Source of the DNA: DATCJA01 sp050742335
GTDB taxonomy: Bacteria > Acidobacteriota > Vicinamibacteria > Vicinamibacterales > UBA2999
NCBI GenBank assembly: GCA_050742335.1
Contig: JBOGIR010000122.1
Location: 1-62,480, forward strand
Length of the DNA: 62,480 nt
Direction: 5' to 3'
The translations under genes were made by a program, and so were the position numbers. This document shows, piece by piece, positions 8,343 to 16,308 of this stretch (the first letter of the stretch is position 1; every line of letters starts with the position of its first letter). The notes under the pieces were generated by a model that did not search any database, was not told where the DNA came from, and was given only the letters and a program-made list of their open reading frames with translations.

Positions 8343-9029
8343 TCATGGGTTGCCGGGGTTCTCCTGGCCGGGCGGCGCGCCTCGCGGCGGCGCCGGGAAC
8401 GCGTGGTTGTACAGTGACTGGTAACGCACCTCCTTGCCGTTCTCGTCGAGCCACCCGAACGACTGCTGGAAGAGCGCCGGCTCCGGATACCCTGCGGGAA
8501 CGGTCCCCTCGATGACGTACAGCTTCTGATTGTGCATGTAGACCGCCGCCATCGTGCGCGATCCGTCGCGGTTCGTCAGATGCACCTGATGACCGCCAAC
8601 CCCATACGTGCTATTCCATGTCAACTGCGTCACCTTCGCGTCGCGCTCCAGGAACTTCCACGTCGCATGGAGGAGCGCACCGTGATAGTCGAGCCGCCAG
8701 TGTCCCACACCCGAGAACCCGGTGCCTCCATAGCACCCTTCGGAGCGTACCGGGCACGACTGCGCCTTCTTGGTCAGGATCTTCTCAATCTGGCTGTAGT
8801 CGACCACGGTCATCGAGTAGCGGCCCGGCCCCTGCTCGGCGCTGTAGACACGCGCCGGCAGGTCGGCGCCGTACTGCGACTGGTAGGTGGTCTGCGTCAC
8901 CTTGGGCTGGCTTGGGAAATTGCCGGTAAACCGATCTTCCCGGCTGGTAAATTCGATCCATTCCTGAGCGAGCGCAGAACCGGAAAGGGTCAGGGTGAGT
9001 GTCGCGGCGACAAGTGGAGTGAAACGCAT
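8343..9029 (-). CDS. secreted protein of unknown function
   Basis: 228 residues, minus strand, with a clear signal peptide (MRFTPLVAATLTLTLSGSALAQ). The mature region begins 'EWIEFTSREDRFTGNFPSQP', reminiscent of secreted acidobacterial and proteobacterial proteins that start with a short 'F-x-x-x-x-P' strand pattern, but no catalytic motif is recognised. Two cysteines (SCPVRSEGCYGG) are close together and could form a disulfide. The C-terminal tail is Pro/Gly-rich and probably disordered. It is convergent with the preceding TLVV gene and has a 640-base upstream region containing the ~60 bp inverted-repeat element. Confidence 0.75.
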   Translation of the reverse strand: MRFTPLVAATLTLTLSGSALAQEWIEFTSREDRFTGNFPSQPKVTQTTYQSQYGADLPARVYSAEQGPGRYSMTVVDYSQIEKILTKKAQSCPVRSEGCYGGTGFSGVGHWRLDYHGALLHATWKFLERDAKVTQLTWNSTYGVGGHQVHLTNRDGSRTMAAVYMHNQKLYVIEGTVPAGYPEPALFQQSFGWLDENGKEVRYQSLYNHAFPAPPRGAPPGQENPGNP

Positions 9030-9388
9030 GGTACTTCCTCGACTTTCAGGTCCGGTCCAAGCCGAACACTACGTGAATGCATGATGATACAGCGTCTGAT
9101 AGCGGAAGGGCGAAGGCGGGCAGGCTCGCGGTGACAGCTCCTTTCCGCGCAGCGGGACGGCCGCTTCGACCGACGGCATGAGCTGGAGGCAGACAGGACA
9201 TGCGAAACGCATTGGCGTTGAGCCAGCCAGATGGCTGTTGTCGGATCGCCGAATCGTGAGTATCTCTCGGGTGTCATCCATTTGGACCGCTATACGGTCC
9301 CGAACGCGAATTTTGTACTCGTTGTGGACCGTATAGCGGTCCTAGACCTCTGGCTCGGTTCTTGACATAGACCGAGCGGAGGTGTCCC
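9030..9388. other. intergenic region with an inverted-repeat element
   Basis: Apart from the element at 9284-9342 nothing is well supported. A minus-strand frame from ATG 9281 down to 9069 encodes 70 residues with a lone C-P-V-C motif; it starts against the element and has no recognisable family, so it is left unassigned. Confidence 0.4.
9284..9342. repeat. inverted-repeat element, copy 1
   Basis: Left end GGACCGCTATACGGTCC (9284-9300) and right end GGACCGTATAGCGGTCC (9326-9342) are perfect 17 bp inverted repeats around a 25-base loop that contains AACGCGAATTTTG and ACTCGT. The same ends and loop recur at 22847-22903 and 62255-62316. All three copies are intergenic. Confidence 0.85.
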
Positions 9389-9589
9389 ATGGGAACACGA
9401 CTCAATGTGGGCAGAAGGTCGGAGTGGGGCGTCTTCAACCTGTCGTTGCTGGCATTGCAGGTGGACCCTGAGGCGTGGTGGCTGGCTTACCTGTGGGCGG
9501 CCTATCGGGAAAGAGTGTCGGCGAACGTTCGCGGACGTTCGGAGCCCAGTCATTTTGAAGGGTTCATCGTAGAGGACGGATCGCCATGA
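9389..9589 (+). CDS. small hypothetical protein (doubtful)
   Basis: 66 residues with no family resemblance. In favour: a good Shine-Dalgarno (GGAGG, ~6 bases before ATG 9389) and a 7 bp inverted repeat (GCTCGGT/ACCGAGC) just upstream. Against: no homologous pattern, unremarkable composition, and the surroundings are repeat-rich. It may be a decayed gene end. Confidence 0.25.
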   Translation: MGTRLNVGRRSEWGVFNLSLLALQVDPEAWWLAYLWAAYRERVSANVRGRSEPSHFEGFIVEDGSP

Positions 9590-9675
9590 CCTCATATCCG
9601 ACGGGTTCTCGAGAAGGGCGCTGATGGCTGGGTCGAGTCGTTCGACAGGTCCACTATGGCGCCGGCGCGTCCGGT

Positions 9676-11769
9676 CTACTTGAGGCCGCGTTCGATGAGC
9701 AGGGCGTCGGCCGAGGCGTCCCTGCCGCGGAACTCGCGATACATGGCGGCCGCCTCCCTGGTGCCCCCCCGAGACAACACCATGTCCCGGAAGCGCTGGC
9801 CGTTCTCGCGGGTCAATCCGCCACGCTCCTTGAACCAGTCGTAGGCGTCGGCGTCCAGCACCTGGCTCCAGAGGTATGAGTAGTAGCCCGCCGAGTAGGC
9901 CAGCATCCAGATGTGCTGGAAGTACCGTGTGCGGTACCGAGGCGGCACTTCGCGGACAGCCAGCCCGTGTTTTCGCAGGGCCGCTTCTTCGAATGCATCC
10001 ACGTCGGTGGGGATCGTGTCCGCGGTCAGCGCGTGCCATTCGAGATCGACAAACGACGCCGCGAGCTGTTCCGTGAGCGCATAGCCGCCGTTGAACAACC
10101 GGGCCCGATCGATCTTGTCCTTCAACGTGGCGGGCATCACGTCGCCAGTCCGGTAATGGCGGGCATAGTTCGCGAACACCGACGGTTCCATCGCCCAGTG
10201 CTCGTTGAACTGCGACGGCATCTCGACGAAATCGCGGGGCACACTGGTGCCGCTCAGCGACGGGTACCGGACATCCGAGAACAACCCGTGCATCGCATGG
10301 CCGAACTCATGAAACATCGTCCTCACCTGGTCGAGCGTGAGGAGCGCGGGGTTTCCGGCGGATGGCTTGGGGAAGTTGGCCACGTTGGTGACCACCGGCC
10401 TGGTCCCGAGCAGGTCTGACTGCACGCTCAGGGAATTCATCCATGCGCCGCCCTGTTTGCTGGGACGGGCGAAATAATCGAGGTACAGCAGGCCGAGCGC
10501 AGATCCGTCGGCGTGGGCGACGTCAAAGACGCGCACGTCCGGGTGATACGCCGGGATGTCCTGCCGCTCGCGGAACGTGATGCCATACAGCTTCGTCGCC
10601 GCGAAGAACACGCCATCACGAAGCACGCGGTCGAGCTCGAAGTACTGACGCACCTCGGACTCGTCGAGCGCGTAGTCCGCCCGGCGTACGATCTCCGCGT
10701 AATACTGCCAGTCCCACGGCTCGAGCGTTGCGCCGGGCAGATCCATCCGGAGCCTGACCTGCAGCCGTGCGGCCTCGTCGCGCGTGCGCGCGGTGGTCGC
10801 GGCGACCATCCCCCGCATCAGCGCCAGCGCGTTCTCCGGCGTCTTCGCCATCTGGTCATCAAGCGTGAACACCGCGTGCGTGGCGAAGCCCTGCAGCTGT
10901 GCACGGTCGGCGCGGAGCCGCGCCAGGCGGAGGGCCAGTGATGTCGTATCGTTCTCCCCGCTGGCGTTCCTGCTGGTCGAGGCCTTGAAGAGCCGTTCTC
11001 TCAGCGCGCGATTGCGGAGGTACGCCAGCGCCGGCTGCTGCGTCGTGTTCTGGAGCGGGAGGACCCACTGACCCTGGAGCCCCCGGGCCGCCGCCGCCGC
11101 TTCGGCCGCGGCGATGTCCTGCTCCGGCAGCCCGTCGAGCATCACCTTGTCGTCCACGACCACGGCGGCGGCATTCACCTCCGCGAGCACCTGCCGGCGG
11201 AAGGTGCTCACCAGCTGGGCGCGCTCCTGGTTGATGGCCCGCACCGAATCCTTGTCCGCGTCGGACAGCGCCGCGCCTGCGCGCACGAACGTCCGATAGC
11301 GCTCCTCGACGAGCCTGAGCTGCTCCGCGTCGAGTCCAAGCGTCTGCCGGCGGTCGTATATCGACTTCACGCGTGCGAACAACTCCGGGTTCAGATCGAT
11401 CGCGTCGCGCTGGGCCGCGAGCTTCGGGGAATACTCGGCGTCGATGGCCTGAATCGTGGCGTCGCTGTGCGCGCCGAGCAGGACGTTGAAGATGCGCTGC
11501 GTCTGGCGAAGCAGCGATCCCGATCGTTCCAGCGCTTCGAGGGTGTTGGCGAACGTCGGAGGCTGCGGCGCTGCTGCGATCTCCTGAACGTCGGCCAGTT
11601 CCTCCTTCATGCCCTGGTCGAATGCGGCACGAAAGTCGGCGCTGGCAATACGACTGAAGGGTGGCGCGCCATGCGGCAGCGGGCTGGGCTGCAGCAGCGG
11701 GTTGTCGCGCGCCGGCGGTTGCTGCGCAGCAGGATGGACGACAGGGAGCGCGCCGAGGATCAGAAGCAT
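9676..11769 (-). CDS. M3-family zinc oligopeptidase (Dcp-like), exported
   Basis: 697 residues from the ATG at 11769, chosen because it gives a signal peptide (MLLILGALPVVHPAAQ) and because further upstream the frame runs into a repeat shared with 12875-13001. The thermolysin-like zinc site is 'TMFHEFGHAMHGLFSD' (HExxH at about 486-490); the third ligand Glu is in 'VEMPSQFNEHW'. Other M3 hallmarks are 'AFTLDDQMAKTPE'-like helices and C-terminal 'YYSYLWSQVLDADAYDWF'. Dcp-type enzymes cleave dipeptides from C-termini of short peptides; a periplasmic location is predicted here. It lies just downstream of the tandem TLVV array on the same strand. Confidence 0.93.
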   Translation of the reverse strand: MLLILGALPVVHPAAQQPPARDNPLLQPSPLPHGAPPFSRIASADFRAAFDQGMKEELADVQEIAAAPQPPTFANTLEALERSGSLLRQTQRIFNVLLGAHSDATIQAIDAEYSPKLAAQRDAIDLNPELFARVKSIYDRRQTLGLDAEQLRLVEERYRTFVRAGAALSDADKDSVRAINQERAQLVSTFRRQVLAEVNAAAVVVDDKVMLDGLPEQDIAAAEAAAAARGLQGQWVLPLQNTTQQPALAYLRNRALRERLFKASTSRNASGENDTTSLALRLARLRADRAQLQGFATHAVFTLDDQMAKTPENALALMRGMVAATTARTRDEAARLQVRLRMDLPGATLEPWDWQYYAEIVRRADYALDESEVRQYFELDRVLRDGVFFAATKLYGITFRERQDIPAYHPDVRVFDVAHADGSALGLLYLDYFARPSKQGGAWMNSLSVQSDLLGTRPVVTNVANFPKPSAGNPALLTLDQVRTMFHEFGHAMHGLFSDVRYPSLSGTSVPRDFVEMPSQFNEHWAMEPSVFANYARHYRTGDVMPATLKDKIDRARLFNGGYALTEQLAASFVDLEWHALTADTIPTDVDAFEEAALRKHGLAVREVPPRYRTRYFQHIWMLAYSAGYYSYLWSQVLDADAYDWFKERGGLTRENGQRFRDMVLSRGGTREAAAMYREFRGRDASADALLIERGLK

Positions 11770-11796
11770 GAACACCGCCGTTCTACCGCGTCTCAG

Positions 11797-11836
11797 CAGG
11801 CTGTGGCGAAACTCACCAAGGCGCCACGGGCTGTTA
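11797..11836. repeat. hairpin-less partner of the 12875-13004 repeat
   Basis: CAGGCTGTGGCGAAACTCAC, then CAAGGCGCCACGGGCTGTTA, matches the outer parts of 12875-13004 but lacks the ~90 bp CACAGAG hairpin between the two GCCACGG copies. Both sites lie at the 3' end of a TLVV gene, so the flank was duplicated with the gene and one site lost or gained the hairpin. Confidence 0.75.
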
Positions 11837-12841
11837 GGGCTGCCGCGCGTAGCGGTAGCCCCCCGACACGTGAATTTCGACGACGTGGGTCGCCGGACCG
11901 TTGCCGTCGACGATGAATTGGTAGCCCAGCCCGCTTTCGAACAGCGTCTGGCTGCGTGGCACCAGCCGCTGCAGCTCGCCGCCGCCACTTGTGACGAACA
12001 ACCGGCCGTCCGAGAGCGATATCCGCGCCGTCCGCGGGTTCCCCTGATAGATCCCGCTATAAACGCCGGCGTACCGGGCCAGCACCTCAGGCGGCACGTG
12101 GACCGCCGTCTCCGTCGTGCGGGCGCTCCAGTGGTCGCTGCTGCGCTCGCACACCAACTCGAGCATCTCCGTATCGGCCGCCAGCGTCTTTTCCACCGTA
12201 TAGCTCCAGGGCTTCGCGTACGCGCCCGGATCGGTGACGGTCACTTCGATCTCCAGGTGGCCGAAGTCCCGGCGGCGGTAGCGCTCCCGCATCCGCAGCG
12301 CCTCGGTATGCGACAACCCGCGCCGGCTCACCCACGTCTTGTCGTTGAAGCCGACGCTGTCGACGACGAGCGTGTCACCGTCCCAGCGGCCCACCGAATA
12401 TCCCATCCAACTCGGAGCAGGGTTGGCTTCCAGCTCGCGACCGTCCATGAAGATCAGGCGATGGGTCAAGTCGTCGTTCAGGATGGCAATGGCGGTGGGT
12501 GTCTGGAGGACACGCTTCCAGCCCCCGAATTTCTCGGCCTCGGGCCCGTTCGGCAGACACCGGTACGCGGGACGCATCTTGAAGAACTCTTCCTGCTGCT
12601 GTCGGGCGAGGTCCCTGACCCCCGGCTTCATGTCGGTGGGGTCAGGCCGTGGCGCAGGATCTTCGCCGTTCCAGATCCCCGACAGATCCGGCTTGTCGTC
12701 GGGTCCGCGCGGCGCCGGCGCCATCAGGTTCGGCTTGCCATCGGCCGTGCGCGGGATGCCGGGCCAGGGACGATCCAGCCACTGAGCCGCCGCGGGCATC
12801 GTGCCTGCCACGAGAACAAGTGTCGCCAGAAACAGCTTCAT
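11834..12841 (-). CDS. secreted TLVV-family protein, tandem copy 6
   Basis: 335 residues from ATG 12841, the last gene of a six-gene tandem on the minus strand. Signal peptide MKLFLATLVLVAGTMPAAAQ, then 'WLDRPWPGIPRTADGKPNL' and a second DGKP-x-L unit. Core: Cys in 'YRCLPNGPEAEKFGGW', 'GYSVGRWDGDTLVVDS', 'TEALRMRERYRRRDFGHL', Cys in 'LELVCERSSDHW'. A C-terminal beta-rich module (~245-335; 'RYAGVYSGIY', 'LVPRSQTLFESGLGYQF', 'HVSGGYRYARQ') resembles the DUF3471-type domain found after serine-hydrolase domains. It is the most diverged in the linker (TTETAVHVPPEVL). The upstream 160 bases carry a CACAGAG hairpin. Confidence 0.85.
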   Translation of the reverse strand: MKLFLATLVLVAGTMPAAAQWLDRPWPGIPRTADGKPNLMAPAPRGPDDKPDLSGIWNGEDPAPRPDPTDMKPGVRDLARQQQEEFFKMRPAYRCLPNGPEAEKFGGWKRVLQTPTAIAILNDDLTHRLIFMDGRELEANPAPSWMGYSVGRWDGDTLVVDSVGFNDKTWVSRRGLSHTEALRMRERYRRRDFGHLEIEVTVTDPGAYAKPWSYTVEKTLAADTEMLELVCERSSDHWSARTTETAVHVPPEVLARYAGVYSGIYQGNPRTARISLSDGRLFVTSGGGELQRLVPRSQTLFESGLGYQFIVDGNGPATHVVEIHVSGGYRYARQP

Positions 12842-12874
12842 ACGCCTCTCCGATTGTGTCGCCGTGTCGGTTAA

Positions 12875-13004
12875 CAGGCTATGGTGAAACTCACCAAGGC
12901 GCCACGGAGACACAGAGACACGGAGTCTTTTCCAGATGTTTTCTCTGTGCCTCTGTGCCTCTGTGCCTCTGTGGCCCTGCCGGGACTTGTGCCACGGGTT
13001 GTTA
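12875..13004. repeat. CACAGAG-arm hairpin with conserved flanks
   Basis: The left arm (12901-12926) has GGAGACACAGAGACACGG units and the right arm (12951-12975) has CTCTGTGCCTCTGTGCCTCT units around a T-rich centre. Flanks are AGGCTATGGTGAAACTCACC on the left and CGGGACTTGTGCCACGG on the right. Direct repeats GCCACGG (12901-12907 and 12991-12997) bracket the palindrome. The flanks recur inverted at 57572-57690. Confidence 0.85.
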
Positions 13005-14038
13005 ACGCTCCCGTGCGTACCGATAGGGGCCCGAGATGTGAACCTCCACGAGGGCGGTCGCGGCACCCGTACCGTCGACGATGAATTGATAGCCGAGTCC
13101 CAGCCCTTCGAACAGCGTCTGCGATTGCGGCACCAGCGGCCGCATCTCGCCGCCGTCGACGGCGGCGGAGCCGATCACTCTGGCGATCAGCTGGCCGCCT
13201 GAGAGCGAGACTTCGACGGTCCGCGGGCGTACCCCGTAGAACCCGCGGTAGACGCCAACGTACCGTGCCAACACGTCGGACGGAACGGTCACCGCCCTGC
13301 CTGCGGCATCCGAGAGGCTGCCGGCCCAGTGATCGCTGCTGCGTTCGCAGACGGCCTCGAGCATCTCTGTGTCGGGGGCCAGCGCCATGTTCGCCGTGAA
13401 TCCCCAGGGCTTCACGTACGCACTCGGATCGGTGTACGTGACCTCGATCTGCAGGTGGCCGACGTCCGTGCGGCGGTATCGCTCCGTCACCCGCAGCGCC
13501 TCCGTGTGCGCCTGCCCGTAGCGGCTCAGCCACGTCTTGTCGTTGAAGCCGTTGCTCTCGACGACGAGCGTGTCGCCCTCCCAGCGGCCCACGGAGTACC
13601 CATCCAGCTCGGCGCGGGCTCGGCCTCGAGCGCGCGGCCGTCCATGTGGATCAGGCGGTAGGTGAGGTCATCGCTCAGGATCGCGACGGCGGCCGGCGTC
13701 TGGAGGATGCGCTTCCATCCGCTGAATTCGTCAGCCTCGGGACCGCTCGGCCGGCACTGAAACGAGGGACGCCCTCTGTGGTACTCGCGTTGACGCTGAC
13801 GGACGAGGTCGTTGACCCACGGCTTCGCGTTGGCGGGGTCGAGGGGGGCCTCGGGATTCGGCCCGTTCCATATCCCCGTCAAGTCAGGCCTGCCGTCGGG
13901 CCCGCGCGGCGCCGGCGCCGTCAGGTTCGGCTTGCCGTCGGCCGTGCGCGGAATGCCTGACCAGGGGCGATCCAGCCATTGGGCCGCCGCCGGTATCGTG
14001 CAGGCCGCGAACATGATCGCCATGAGCAACAGCCTCAT
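13002..14038 (-). pseudogene. TLVV-family tandem copy 5, frameshifted
   Basis: The N-terminal half reads from ATG 14038 (MRLLLMAIMFAACTIPAAAQ signal) to 'PAPSWMG' and then goes out of frame; the second half continues in another frame from 'VGRWEGDTLVVESNGFNDK' to the stop at 13002. Intact siblings have ATGGGGTAC where this copy has ATGGGTAC on the coding strand (three C at 13598-13600 instead of four), so one base is missing in a homopolymer. Otherwise both halves are full length, including both cysteines and the C-terminal beta module. It is a recent pseudogene or a sequencing error; the rest of the sequence shows no other damage. Confidence 0.85.
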
Positions 14039-14051
14039 AGGCCCCCTCCAA

Positions 14052-14105
14052 TTCGTGATTTGAAGCCGCAAATCATAAATCGCAAATCACGAATCACAAA
14101 TCGCA
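14052..14105. repeat. AAATCRC heptamer repeat between array genes
   Basis: ATTCGTGATTTG (14052-14063) faces an array of 7-base units AAATCAT, AAATCGC, AAATCAC, GAATCAC, AAATCGC (14070-14104), so the RNA or single strand can fold back. It fills the gap between tandem copies 5 and 4. Confidence 0.75.
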
Positions 14106-14117
14106 TGATTCATCAGG

Positions 14118-15155
14118 TCACCGCTGCCGAGAAAACCGCCAAGGGCCTGATATGTGAATCTCGTCGACGCCGGTCGCGACGCCTTTGTCGTCGACGATGA
14201 ATCGATAGCCGAGTCCCAATCCATCGAACAGCGTCTCGGATTGCGGTACCAGCGGTCGAGACTCGTCGCCAGCGATGGTGCCGCCGACGACGATCTTGGC
14301 GATCAATTGGCTGCCAGAGAGCGATACTTCCACGGAGCGCCAGGTTTGCCCCCAAAAGCCATTGTAGACACCGACGTACCGCGCCAGCACGTCGGGCGCC
14401 ACGGTCACCGCCGAGTTGGCGGCATCCGAGACACTGCCGGGCCAGTGCTCGCTGCTGCGTTCGCAGACCGCCTCGAGCATCTCCGTGTCGGGCATCAGCG
14501 TCATGTTCGCCGTGATTCCCCACGGCTTCACGTACGCACCCGGATCGGTAAACGTGACGTCGATCTGCAGGTGGCCGAAGTCAGTACGCCGGAAGCGCTC
14601 CGTCACGCGCAGCGCCTCCGTGTGCGCCCGTCCGTCGGCGCTCAGCCACGTCTTGTCGTTGTAGCCGTTGCTCTCCACGACCAGCGTGTCGCCGTCCCAG
14701 CGACCCACGGAGTACCCCATCCAGCTCGGCGCGGGGTCGGCCTCCAGCACGCGGCCGTCCAGGTGGATCACACGGTGGGTGAGGTTGTCGTTCAGGATCG
14801 CCAGGGCGGCCGGTGTCTGGAGGATGCGCTTCCACCCGGCCCACCTGTCGGCCTCAGGTCCGCTCGGCCGGCACTGGAAGGACGGGCGCGCCCTGAAGTA
14901 GTCCCGGTGATGCCGTTGGACAAGGTCGTTGACCCACGGTTGTGCGTTGGCGGCGTCGTAGGCGGGGCGGGGAACCGGTCCGTTCCATATCCCCGTCAAG
15001 TCAGGCTTGCCGTCGGGTCCGCGCGGCGCCGGCGCCATCAGGTTCGGCTTGCCATCGGCCGTGCGCGGGATGCCGGCCCAGGGGCGATCCAGCCATTGGG
15101 CCGCCGCCGGCATCGTTCCGGCCGCGAGGATGAGCGCCGTGAGAAACAGCCTCAT
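14118..15155 (-). CDS. secreted TLVV-family protein, tandem copy 4
   Basis: 345 residues from ATG 15155; signal MRLFLTALILAAGTMPAAAQ. It has the doubled DGKP-x-L lead-in, Cys in 'FQCRPSGPEADRWAGW', core 'GYSVGRWDGDTLVVESNGYN', 'TEALRVTERFRRTDFGHLQI', Cys in 'LEAVCERSSEHW', then the C-terminal module ending 'HISGPWRFSRQR'. This copy has a Trp-rich insertion (GFWGQTWRS) in the module where siblings have Y-x-R-x-R-T. The segment after the second Cys (GSVSDAANSAVTV) closely matches copies 5 and 2. A 'CCTTCGCCAAGG' hairpin lies just upstream. Confidence 0.88.
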   Translation of the reverse strand: MRLFLTALILAAGTMPAAAQWLDRPWAGIPRTADGKPNLMAPAPRGPDGKPDLTGIWNGPVPRPAYDAANAQPWVNDLVQRHHRDYFRARPSFQCRPSGPEADRWAGWKRILQTPAALAILNDNLTHRVIHLDGRVLEADPAPSWMGYSVGRWDGDTLVVESNGYNDKTWLSADGRAHTEALRVTERFRRTDFGHLQIDVTFTDPGAYVKPWGITANMTLMPDTEMLEAVCERSSEHWPGSVSDAANSAVTVAPDVLARYVGVYNGFWGQTWRSVEVSLSGSQLIAKIVVGGTIAGDESRPLVPQSETLFDGLGLGYRFIVDDKGVATGVDEIHISGPWRFSRQR

Positions 15156-15189
15156 AGCCCCTCCGTTTCTGCCTACTTGGTCCGTCTAA

Positions 15190-15234
15190 CCACCTTCGCC
15201 AAGGCTACGGTGGTCCGCCGTAGCTTTAGCGAAG
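15190..15234. repeat. imperfect hairpin of the CCTTCGCCAAGGCTACGG type
   Basis: CCTTCGCCAAGGCTACGG is followed after a short loop by CCGTAGCTTTAGCGAAGG, an 18 bp stem with two mismatches. I recall similar palindromes being scattered through acidobacterial and other soil genomes; here it separates tandem copies 4 and 3. Confidence 0.75.
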
Positions 15235-15255
15235 GCGGAGCCGGACGCTACGTAC

Positions 15256-16293
15256 TCAACGCTGCCGCGCGAAGCGGTACGGTCCCGTGATGTTGATCTG
15301 CACGACGTCCGTCGCGATGCCTTTGTCGTCGACGATGAACTCGTAGTACAGGCCCGCGCCCTCGAAGAGCCTCTCCGACTGCGGCACCAGCGGCCGGATT
15401 TCGCCGCCGTCGACAAGGGCGCCGCCGATCACCCTGGCGATCAACTGGCCGCCCGAGAGCGTCACTTCGACGGTGCGCGCTCTCGACAGGTAGTTCCCGC
15501 TGTAGACGCCGACGTACCGCGCCAGCACCTCAGGAGGCACGGTCACCGCCCGGCTCGCGGCTTCCGAACGCGTGCCGGTCCAGTGATCGCTGCTGCGCTC
15601 GCAGATGGCTTCGAGCACTTCCGTGTCGGGCGCGAGCGCCATGTTCGCCGTGAATCCCCACGGCTTCGCGTAGGCACGCGGATCGGTGTACGTCACCTGG
15701 ATCTGCAGGTGGCCGAAGTCGGTGCGCCGATAGCGCTCGGTCACGCGCAGCGCTTCGGTGTGCGCCTGCCCGTAGCGGCTCAGCCACGTCTTGTCGTTGT
15801 AGCCGTTGCTCTCCACGACGAGCGTGTCGCCCTCCCAGCGGCCCACGGCGTACCCCATCCAGCTCGGCGCGGGCTCGGCTTCGAGCGCGCGGCCGTCCAT
15901 GTGGATCGTGCGATAGGTCTGATCGTCGTTCAGGATCGCGATGGCCGCCGGCGTCTGGAGGATGCGCTTCCACCCGGCAAACCGGTCGGACTCGGGCCCG
16001 CTCGGCAGACACTGGTACGACGGACGGTCCTTGTGGTAGTCGCGCTGCCGCTGGAGGACGAGGTCATGGACCCACGGCAGCTCGATGGTTGGGTCGGGAA
16101 GCGACTCGGGATTCGGCCCGTTCCACACGCCGGTGAGATCCGGCTTGCCGTCGGGTCCGCGCGGCGCGGGCGCGGTGAGGTTCGGTTTTCCATCAGTCGT
16201 GCGGGGAATGCCCGGCCAGGGACGATCCAGCCATTGGGCCGCCGCGGGCGTCGTGCCCACGACGAGGGCGAGCGCGGCGAGACACAACCTCAT
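15256..16293 (-). CDS. secreted TLVV-family protein, tandem copy 3
   Basis: 345 residues from ATG 16293 (a GTG at 16299 is in frame, but the ATG matches the siblings' MRL/MKL start). Signal MRLCLAALALVVGTTPAAAQ. Cys in 'YQCLPSGPESDRFAGW', core 'GYAVGRWEGDTLVVESNGYN', 'TEALRVTERYRRTDFGHLQI', Cys in 'LEAICERSSDHW', C-terminal module 'YVGVYSGNYLSRARTVEV' to 'NITGPYRFARQR'. An extra Cys in the signal peptide (MRLCL) is not part of a lipobox. Only 15 bases separate it from the next copy upstream, so copies 1-3 are likely on one transcript. Confidence 0.88.
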   Translation of the reverse strand: MRLCLAALALVVGTTPAAAQWLDRPWPGIPRTTDGKPNLTAPAPRGPDGKPDLTGVWNGPNPESLPDPTIELPWVHDLVLQRQRDYHKDRPSYQCLPSGPESDRFAGWKRILQTPAAIAILNDDQTYRTIHMDGRALEAEPAPSWMGYAVGRWEGDTLVVESNGYNDKTWLSRYGQAHTEALRVTERYRRTDFGHLQIQVTYTDPRAYAKPWGFTANMALAPDTEVLEAICERSSDHWTGTRSEAASRAVTVPPEVLARYVGVYSGNYLSRARTVEVTLSGGQLIARVIGGALVDGGEIRPLVPQSERLFEGAGLYYEFIVDDKGIATDVVQINITGPYRFARQR

Positions 16294-16308
16294 ACACACC
16301 TTTCGACG

